From Lachnospiraceae bacterium (GTDB taxonomy: Bacteria; Bacillota; Clostridia; Lachnospirales; Lachnospiraceae), in contig JAISUG010000006.1 in the NCBI GenBank assembly GCA_031272185.1, positions 1 to 35,566 of the forward strand: 35,566 nucleotides of DNA, given 5' to 3'. Each line of letters starts with the position of its first letter. Position 1 is the first letter of the stretch. The notes under the pieces were generated by a model. That model was not told the origin of the DNA. It saw only the letters and a list, made by a program, of their open reading frames with translations, and searched no databases. Shown one piece after another: positions 30,192 to 35,566 of the stretch. The position numbers and the translations under genes are program-made.

Positions 30192-31862
30192 ATGAAAGAA
30201 CATTCGACACAAAACCCCAACGGTGCTTCCGGCGGCCCCCAGACCCCAAACCAGGCCGGCACGCACCAGGCAGGCGCGCAGACGCCGAACCAGGCCGGCA
30301 CGCACCAGACAGGCGCGCAGACGCCGAACCAGGACGGCACGCACCGGGCCGCCGTGTCTGCACCGGCCCTCCCCCACCACATCGACTGGTTCATCACCGT
30401 GGTCCCCTTCCTGGTGATCCTGGCGCTGTGCCTGTTCTTCTTCCTGTTCCCCACCGGGTCCAGGTCCGTGCTGGAGGCCATCCGCACGGTGCTGGGCGAC
30501 GGTTTCTCCGCCTACTACCTGGTCATCGGCCTGGGCGTGTTCCTCGTCTCCTTGTACCTGGCATTTTCCAAATACGGCAAAATCCGGCTGGGGAACCTTG
30601 ACAAGCCCCGCTACACCCCGTTCCAATGGGGTTCCATGATGTTCACCGCCGGGCTTGCGGCGGACATCGTTTTCTACTCACTGTGCGAGTGGATGCTCTA
30701 CGCCGGGGAGAGCCACGTGACGGACCTGGGGGCCATGCAGGACTGGGCGTCCACTTTCCCGCTGTTCCACTGGGGGCCCATCCCCTGGAGTTTCTACCTG
30801 GTGCTGGCGGTGGCCTTCGGCTTCATGCTCCACGTCCGCAAGCGCTCCAAACAGAAGTATTCCGAGAGCTGCAGGCCGCTTCTGGGCGCATGGGTGGACG
30901 GTCCCGTAGGCAAGCTCATTGACCTGCTGGCGGTCTTCGCGCTGCTGGCGGGCACCGCCACCACATTCTCCCTGGCCACGCCCCTCCTTTCCGGCGCCAT
31001 CGCCGCCGTCACGGGGCTGCCCGACAGCCGTTTCCTCACCATCGGGATCCTCCTCGTCATCGGCCTCACCTACACCATCACGGTGTATTTCGGCATGAAA
31101 GGCGTGGCGAAGCTGGCGGCCTCCTGCACCTGGCTGTTTTTCGCGCTGCTGCTCTACGTGCTCCTGGGCGGCGGCCAGGCGCGCTACATCATCGAGACCG
31201 GCCTCACCGCACTGGGGAACCTGACCCAGAACTTCTTCGCCCTGTCCACATACACCGACCCCCTCCGGGAGAATTCCTTCCCCCAGAACTGGACCTGCTT
31301 CTACTGGGCGTACTGGATGGTCTGGTGCGTGGCCACCCCGTTTTTCATCGGCAATATCAGCGAGGGCCGCACCATCCGCCAGACGGTCCTGGGCGGGTAC
31401 ATCTTCGGGCTCTCCGGCACCTTTGTTTCCTTTATTATACTGGGGAATTATGGGCTGTCCCTCCAGGTGATGGGCAAGCTGGACCTGCTGGGGGCCTATG
31501 GCGCGAACGGAGACCTCTATGCGCCCATCCTCCAGATCATGCGCACATTGCCCCTGTCCTCTTTGGGGCTCCTGTTGCTGGCCATCACCATGATCGCGTT
31601 CTACGCCACGTCATTTGACGCGCTGGCTCTGGTAGCCGCCTCATATTCCTACAAGGAGCTGGCCCAGGGCGAGGAACCCCACCGCAACACGAAACTCTTC
31701 TGGTCCATCGTCCTCATGCTGCTGCCCATCGCGCTGCTCTTCTCCGAGAGCTCCATGTCAAACCTCCAGACCGTGTCCATGATCGCCGCGTTCCCCGTGG
31801 GGATCATCATGGTGCTCATCATCGGGAGCTTTTTCAAGGATGCCAAGGGGATGGTGGGGTGA
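30192..31862 (+). CDS. BCCT-family betaine/carnitine/choline transporter
   Basis: The 556-residue protein has about 12 membrane helices in the BCCT order. It begins the family core with HIDWFITVVPFLVI, then FSKYGKIRLG, and WGSMMFTAGLAADIVFYSLCEW in the third to fourth helices. The family helix 8 region reads NWTCFYWAYWMVWCVATPFFIGNISEGRTIR. BCCT carriers import quaternary ammonium compounds, driven by sodium or proton gradients or by exchange. The first 55 residues are an insertion: three copies of a 13-residue unit (QTPNQAGTHQAGA), a 39-bp DNA repeat at 30240-30356. The ATG has AGGAGG upstream. The actual substrate is unknown; choline for LicD is an attractive guess. Confidence 0.92.
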   Translation: MKEHSTQNPNGASGGPQTPNQAGTHQAGAQTPNQAGTHQTGAQTPNQDGTHRAAVSAPALPHHIDWFITVVPFLVILALCLFFFLFPTGSRSVLEAIRTVLGDGFSAYYLVIGLGVFLVSLYLAFSKYGKIRLGNLDKPRYTPFQWGSMMFTAGLAADIVFYSLCEWMLYAGESHVTDLGAMQDWASTFPLFHWGPIPWSFYLVLAVAFGFMLHVRKRSKQKYSESCRPLLGAWVDGPVGKLIDLLAVFALLAGTATTFSLATPLLSGAIAAVTGLPDSRFLTIGILLVIGLTYTITVYFGMKGVAKLAASCTWLFFALLLYVLLGGGQARYIIETGLTALGNLTQNFFALSTYTDPLRENSFPQNWTCFYWAYWMVWCVATPFFIGNISEGRTIRQTVLGGYIFGLSGTFVSFIILGNYGLSLQVMGKLDLLGAYGANGDLYAPILQIMRTLPLSSLGLLLLAITMIAFYATSFDALALVAASYSYKELAQGEEPHRNTKLFWSIVLMLLPIALLFSESSMSNLQTVSMIAAFPVGIIMVLIIGSFFKDAKGMVG

Positions 31863-31948
31863 CGCCACATCCTTGACGATGCGCTGGATTTATGTTATTA
31901 TAAAATCCAATTTTAGATTTACATTGATAATGCGGTCATCCGCCGCAC

Positions 31949-32245
31949 ATGAGGTCACCATATGTACTATCCCCGGACCATCGAGACAAAAAGGAAATCG
32001 ACCTGATCATCCACCAGGATGGCACTGTGTACCCCATCGAGATCAAGAAAAGCGCCGCCCCCAAGGATGCCACGAGGCATTTCTCTGTGCTGGACCCCAT
32101 CGCGGAAGAACCCAGCGAAGAAGACAGGTTTTCCGGCGCAGCCCACCTAAAGACAGACATCGGCACCGGCGCGGTGGTCTGCCTATCCCCCGATGTGCTC
32201 CCCATCGACAGGAAGAACTGGATGGTCCCGGCATGGCTGATTTAG
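31949..32245 (+). pseudogene. C-terminal remnant of a DUF4143/AAA ATPase gene
   Basis: The 98-residue frame matches the end of the ATP-binding DUF4143 family: DKKEIDLIIHQDGTVYPIEIKK, then GAVVCLSPDVLPIDRKNWMVPAWLI. The E-I-D...E-I-K pattern is the PD-(D/E)XK-like part. The ATPase half and most of the DUF4143 region are missing; the 80 bp upstream after the BCCT gene hold no recognisable remainder. The first ten residues look out of frame with the family, suggesting a frameshift near 31980. No ribosome binding site precedes the ATG. It is probably a decayed gene. Confidence 0.65.
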
Positions 32246-32341
32246 GGCGGGAGGGCTGTGTGTCAGCGTGCAGGAAAGAATATCTGAAACGCCATGCCTC
32301 GGAGGTAGTCATTTCAAATGCATTCTGTCGATTTACGTAAC

Positions 32342-32356
32342 ACCTGTATCACAGGT
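32342..32356 (-). other. Palindrome centred on the GT2 gene stop codon
   Basis: ACCTGT and ACAGGT form a perfect 6-bp stem around a GAT loop, and the TGA stop of the glycosyltransferase gene (32349-32351) falls within it. No T run follows. Confidence 0.4.
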
Positions 32357-33371
32357 TCCGCGTCTCGTCCACGATGTAGATGGGGCGGTCCTTCGTTTCC
32401 TCGAAAAGCACCGCGATGTAGTTCCCGATGATGCCCACCAGCAGGAAGAGGATGGCGAACATGAAGCACATCAGGATGATGATGGTGGGGTAGCCGCTGG
32501 GCGTGGCCCCCATCACCCAGGTGACGAATGTGTAGACCATCATCAGCACACCCAGCGCACCGGCGAAAGCCCCCGCATAAATCCCCAGTTTCAGGGGCAG
32601 GTCGGAAAAACACATGATGGTGTTGACGCCGAACCGCACAAGCTTGCGGAAACTATACTTGCTCTCCCCCGCCACCCTGCGCGCCGCCGTGTATGGGATG
32701 GCGGTTTTGCGGAACCCCAGGCACTGGACGTACCCCCGCAGGAAGCGCACCTTGTCCCGGTAGTGCCCCCGCAGCAGCGCAGCTGCTTTGCCCCCCACCG
32801 CAAAAAAGTCTGACGCGTTCTCCTCGAACGACATCCCCGCCAGCCGGTTGACAAGCCTGTAAAATGCCCTGGACAGCCACTGTTTGAGGGCGCTTGTGTC
32901 GGGGTTTCCCATGCGCACCATGGTGATGACCTGGTACCCTTCCAGGTATTTCCCCAATATCTCCGTGATGCAGGCGGGCGGGTGCTGCAGGTCCGCGTCC
33001 AGGCAGACAATGAGCTCCCCCCGGGCATAGTCGATCCCCGCCAGCATGGCTGCCTCATGGCCGAAATTCCGGGAAAAATGCACCACCTTCACATGGGCGT
33101 CCCCCGCCGCGAACCCATCCAGGATCCCCGGGCTGGCGTCCCGGCTCCCGTCATTGACAAAGATGAGCTCCCAGGACCAATGCGCCGCCACGGTGGCGAT
33201 GCCCCCTTGCAGTTGCGGCGCAGTATCTCCACCCGAAGACCCGCCCGCCGCACCGTGGGCGATGCCCCCCAGCACCCGCTTCGCCTCCGCATAAAAGGCC
33301 GGCAGCGCCCCCTCTTCATCATACACGGACACCACCACGGATACCAGGTGTTCTTTATATGTGACTGCCAT
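32349..33371 (-). CDS. GT2 glycosyltransferase, DPM1/GtrB-like, membrane-bound
   Basis: The 340-residue protein has a GT-A domain that starts LVSVVVSVYDEEGALPAFY. It includes FVNDGSRDAS, VVHFSRNFGHEAAMLAGID, the metal-binding CLDADLQHPP (Asp125-Asp127) and the acceptor-site motif ESKYSFRKLVRFG. Two C-terminal membrane helices (about 250-320) complete the GtrB type. Such enzymes move a hexose from a nucleotide sugar to undecaprenyl phosphate for envelope glycans or teichoic acid. A 30-residue Gly/Ala/Thr insertion (about 35-64) splits the first Rossmann unit, where the family has a short loop. The ATG has GGAGGAT upstream. LicD is encoded just upstream on the same strand, suggesting a joint role in envelope polymer decoration. 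Confidence 0.9.
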   Translation of the reverse strand: MAVTYKEHLVSVVVSVYDEEGALPAFYAEAKRVLGGIAHGAAGGSSGGDTAPQLQGGIATVAAHWSWELIFVNDGSRDASPGILDGFAAGDAHVKVVHFSRNFGHEAAMLAGIDYARGELIVCLDADLQHPPACITEILGKYLEGYQVITMVRMGNPDTSALKQWLSRAFYRLVNRLAGMSFEENASDFFAVGGKAAALLRGHYRDKVRFLRGYVQCLGFRKTAIPYTAARRVAGESKYSFRKLVRFGVNTIMCFSDLPLKLGIYAGAFAGALGVLMMVYTFVTWVMGATPSGYPTIIILMCFMFAILFLLVGIIGNYIAVLFEETKDRPIYIVDETRNL

Positions 33372-33457
33372 TTATCCTCCATCCGTCACCATTCTCACGT
33401 CACCCGGAGCCGCCATTGGCGGCGCGGCTATCTACTGTCGTTCACAGACGTGGATTG

Positions 33458-33562
33458 CTTCGTCGCGCCACGCCTCGCTGTGACTCAAGCGGACAAACGC
33501 ATTGGTTGGTGAGAATTTGTCGCAAGTCTTCGTCGTGCCACCCCTCGCTGTGACTTAAGCGG
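33458..33562. repeat. 35-bp direct repeat, 70 bp apart
   Basis: Copies at 33458-33492 and 33528-33562 are identical except for three bases, sharing CCTCGCTGTGACT. They lie 24 bp beyond the LicD stop, in the 214-bp gap to the glycosyltransferase. A perfect CCGCC/GGCGG hairpin (33410-33422) follows in the same gap. Confidence 0.85.
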
Positions 33563-33585
33563 GGTAGGAGCCCCGGAGTGTGGAT

Positions 33586-34590
33586 TCAGCCTCCATCCCC
33601 CACCACGATCTCCACATCCGAATGGCTGGGCTTCCTCTTTTCTTCCGGCGGCAGCTCCATGTAGTCGCCGTAAAGCAGCGTCAGCGCCTCATGCCAATGG
33701 GCCGGGGCCATGAGCTTAGCGCCGCAAAACGCAAGCTCCGTCGTTTCCCGCACCCAGCTTTCCGGCCAGCGCACATAGAGGAAATCCGGCTGGTAGTTGC
33801 TGAAGTACCAGATGTTCCCATGCGACGGGGCAGCGACTTCGCCGGCAGCTCCAACAGTCGCTTGACCGACGTCGTCACTCCGATTCGCATGAATTGAGAC
33901 GTTCGATCTGCCTGCCAAGCCGCCCAACCGTAGCCCATCACCCGGCACGTCGCAAGCAGGCATGGCACCGGTTGCCCTGCCCCGCTTCCCCCACCCCGCC
34001 ATGGAGACCCGCTCCTGCATCCGATACACCCAGGACAGCGGCACGCACCTGCCCAGGGCGGACAGTGCGCCCACGAAGCTTCGGTTCGCCACAGAGTACT
34101 TTCCGAAATCGATCCGATACCGCCTGGCCATCGCCATGCCATACAGCGCCTTTTGGGCCAATATCACCAGCGCCTGGGAGAGCTTGCCCCCGGGCAATGG
34201 GTCCAGCACGAACAGGTCCACCCACAGGTGGTTCAGCGCCCCGCAGTAGTACGCCATCTCCGCCGTGTCGTCATGTGTACGGCTGCCCTCGTACACGATG
34301 CGGCAGGTGAAGTCGTAAAATGCCTTGCCGCCGCTTATGCCCCGGTAGTCCAGGAGCGTCATCCCCGCCGGCAGCTCCCCGGGGGCCACTGCCAGAAACC
34401 GCTCGTACTCCCCCCGGGCAAACGCCACGTCCGCATCGTCGTCCCAAGGGATGAAGCCCTGATGGCGCACCGCGCCCAGCAGCGTCCCCGAATCCAGCAT
34501 ATACGCGATCCCATGCTTGCGGCATATCCGGTCGATCTCCAGCAGCATATCCAGATTCGCCCGGTGCACCCTCGTCAGATCATATCCCAT
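33586..34590 (-). CDS. LicD-family phosphotransferase
   Basis: LicD enzymes transfer phosphocholine or related groups from nucleotide carriers to surface glycans. The 334-residue protein has the diagnostic start LLEIDRICRKHGIAYMLDSG followed by TLLGAVRHQGFIPWDDDADVAF, with the metal-binding Asp cluster at 50-54. Further family segments are LWVDLFVLDPLP and, near the end, WHEALTLLYGDYMELPPEEKR. Residues 203-258 are a low-complexity insertion rich in Gly, Ala and Asp just before IWYFSNYQPDF, where relatives have a few residues. The ATG at 34590 has AAGGAT upstream and a strong promoter at 34689-34717. The glycosyltransferase downstream and choline-binding-type protein at 21.8 kb support a role in envelope decoration. 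Confidence 0.9.
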   Translation of the reverse strand: MGYDLTRVHRANLDMLLEIDRICRKHGIAYMLDSGTLLGAVRHQGFIPWDDDADVAFARGEYERFLAVAPGELPAGMTLLDYRGISGGKAFYDFTCRIVYEGSRTHDDTAEMAYYCGALNHLWVDLFVLDPLPGGKLSQALVILAQKALYGMAMARRYRIDFGKYSVANRSFVGALSALGRCVPLSWVYRMQERVSMAGWGKRGRATGAMPACDVPGDGLRLGGLAGRSNVSIHANRSDDVGQATVGAAGEVAAPSHGNIWYFSNYQPDFLYVRWPESWVRETTELAFCGAKLMAPAHWHEALTLLYGDYMELPPEEKRKPSHSDVEIVVGDGG

Positions 34591-34688
34591 AGCGTTTTGT
34601 ATCCTTATCCCATTTAGTGCTTCAATTCTCTGCTGGGATCTCCTAAAGCCGGAGGAGCATTCGTCCTTCCATCACCAATGCAATGATT

Positions 34689-34717
34689 ATTATACAGCCG
34701 CCAATTTCTTAAATCAA
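34689..34717 (-). promoter_or_regulatory. licD promoter
   Basis: On the minus strand TTGATT (34712-34717), a 17-bp spacer and a perfect TATAAT (34689-34694). The leader is about 90 nt and contains a CTCC/GGAG mini-hairpin. Confidence 0.75.
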
Positions 34718-34925
34718 TAGGATTTTTAATGACTCAACTTTCGCACGTCAAGAAAATGGTAAATAATGGCACAGTATTAATGCATTTTCGACCGCCAATG
34801 TCCTTTGCCCTTGTTTTCCATCCGTTTTTGATTGATTTGCCCATGGGGATATAACCGTTTCGTTTGGTTATAGTGTGAATTGTGCCCCGCCCCAACCCGC
34901 ATTCGCGAAACCAGTCCTGTTGCGA

Positions 34926-34954
34926 TTGACGCAAAGGGGGATTTGTGGTATCGT
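34926..34954 (+). promoter_or_regulatory. Promoter of the right-edge ATPase gene
   Basis: TTGACG (34926-34931), 17 bp and TATCGT (34949-34954), about 50 bp upstream of the start codon at 35007. Confidence 0.55.
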
Positions 34955-35006
34955 GGAATCATAAGTCAGCGAACGCATACTTCACATATATGTCGAGAGG
35001 TAAACA

Positions 35007-35566
35007 ATGGGAACTTATTTGAACCCAGGCAATGCCCAGTTTCAAAAAGCAATCAACAACAATCCCTATGTGGACAAATCCGGCCTGCTGGCTGAATTGA
35101 ACAAAAAAATCAATACAAACGACTGCTTCGTCTGCGTCAGCCGCCCCCGCCGGTTCGGCAAAACCATGGCTGCCAATATGCTGAGCGCATATTATGGATG
35201 CGGCAGCGACACCGCAGGGATGTTTGCGGGGCTGGAGATCGAAAATCACCCCTCTTTCCGGCAGCATTTGAACAAGTACAATGTCATTTTCCTGAACATG
35301 GCAGACATGATCAGGCGATCCTCCGCAAGTGACATGATCTCCCGCATTGAACGTTCGCTCACCCATGAGTTTTCGAAAGCCTATCCCGATATCCAGGCGG
35401 AGCTTTACGAAACGTTTATCGACTACCTGAAAGCGGTTTACGAAGAAACCGGCATCGGCATGGTCGTCATCATCGACGAATGGGACTGCATATTCAGGCT
35501 AAACCCCAACGACGACGAGGCCCAGAAAGACTACCTGGATTTCCTGCGGGATTTCCTGAAAGACAA
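35007..35566 (+). CDS. AAA-ATPase-like protein (DUF1703-type), N-terminal part, cut by window edge
   Basis: The frame is open from ATG 35007 to the right edge (186 residues). It shows the family N-terminus (NPYVDKSGLLAEL), Walker A RPRRFGKTMAANML (from about residue 46) and Walker B MVVIIDEWDCIF (about 152-163). The C-terminal PD-(D/E)XK nuclease-like domain expected of this family is beyond the window. AGAGG precedes the start. It differs clearly from the left-edge member outside the Walker region, so the two are not a recent duplication. The family is abundant in gut Clostridia and Bacteroidetes and has no established function. Confidence 0.85.
   Translation, partial: MGTYLNPGNAQFQKAINNNPYVDKSGLLAELNKKINTNDCFVCVSRPRRFGKTMAANMLSAYYGCGSDTAGMFAGLEIENHPSFRQHLNKYNVIFLNMADMIRRSSASDMISRIERSLTHEFSKAYPDIQAELYETFIDYLKAVYEETGIGMVVIIDEWDCIFRLNPNDDEAQKDYLDFLRDFLKD

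Larger units (their letters stand above)
34591..35006. other. Divergent intergenic region between licD and the right-edge ATPase gene
   Basis: This 416-bp, relatively AT-rich gap holds the two divergent promoters listed at 34689-34717 and 34926-34954. A minus-strand frame at 34734-34934 encodes a basic peptide (SQQDWFRECGLGRGTIHT) that could be a decayed DNA-binding gene, but it lacks a good start. Nothing else is seen. Confidence 0.4.

Noticed and set aside
34734-34934. 66-codon minus-strand frame with a possible helix-turn-helix (SQQDWFRECGLGRGTIHT)
   Set aside because: The only start is a weak TTG, it overlaps the promoter of the right-edge ATPase gene, and no family can be named. It may be a transposase or regulator remnant, but this is not supportable.

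Overview
The window is GC-rich and reads as a Gram-positive, low-complexity-prone member of the Bacillota, class Clostridia, most like a high-GC Lachnospiraceae-type genome. Pointers are a YerC/TrpR-family repressor, an Asp23 protein, a class B sortase with an LPxTG substrate, choline-binding-type wall repeats, DUF624 and LicD proteins, a heterodimeric ABC exporter, and strong Shine-Dalgarno sites. The genus assignment is inference. Nearly all genes lie on the minus strand; the plus-strand exceptions are yerC, a membrane protein at 25.7 kb, a BCCT transporter, a decayed gene at 32 kb and the right-edge ATPase.

Layout. 0-1.5 kb: edge of an AAA-ATPase-like gene, then yerC behind a perfect consensus promoter, then GGCCAAAA inverted repeats. 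1.5-5.4 kb: two-gene heterodimeric ABC exporter. 5.5-8.7 kb: argS with three low-complexity insertions, then efp. 8.9-20.9 kb: a long minus-strand block of cell-surface genes. It holds four related bitopic proteins, an extracytoplasmic cyclophilin, a class B sortase, an LPKTG protein with an acidic tail, two homologous secreted subunits, a secreted DUF11 protein and a secreted CxxC protein. 21-25.5 kb: Asp23, a wall-binding protein, an orphan OmpR-type regulator, ComEA and a DUF624 protein. 25.7-29.7 kb: a bitopic protein, a cytoplasmic cyclophilin, a secreted metallo-beta-lactamase-fold protein and a lipoprotein. 30-34.6 kb: BCCT transporter, a DUF4143 remnant, a GT2 glycosyltransferase and LicD. 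Right edge: another AAA-ATPase-like gene.

How the genes fit together. The 8.9-20.9 kb block looks like one surface-assembly system: secreted subunits, a sortase, a foldase and a set of paralogous membrane-anchored ectodomains. Three of its proteins, including the sortase, share a poly-lysine/poly-leucine N-terminal anchor. The sortase substrate and the cyclophilin instead carry acidic cytoplasmic tails, suggesting charge-based recruitment. BCCT transport, LicD and the choline-binding-type repeats hint at phosphocholine decoration of the envelope.

The most striking sequence-level pattern is repetition. Almost every intergenic gap holds locus-specific tandem or direct repeats, and in at least ten places a repeat copy covers the 3' end and stop codon of the upstream gene. 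Conserved enzymes (ArgRS, ABC exporter, GT2, LicD, ComEA, BCCT) also carry in-frame low-complexity insertions. No tRNA, rRNA, CRISPR array or intact insertion sequence was seen.
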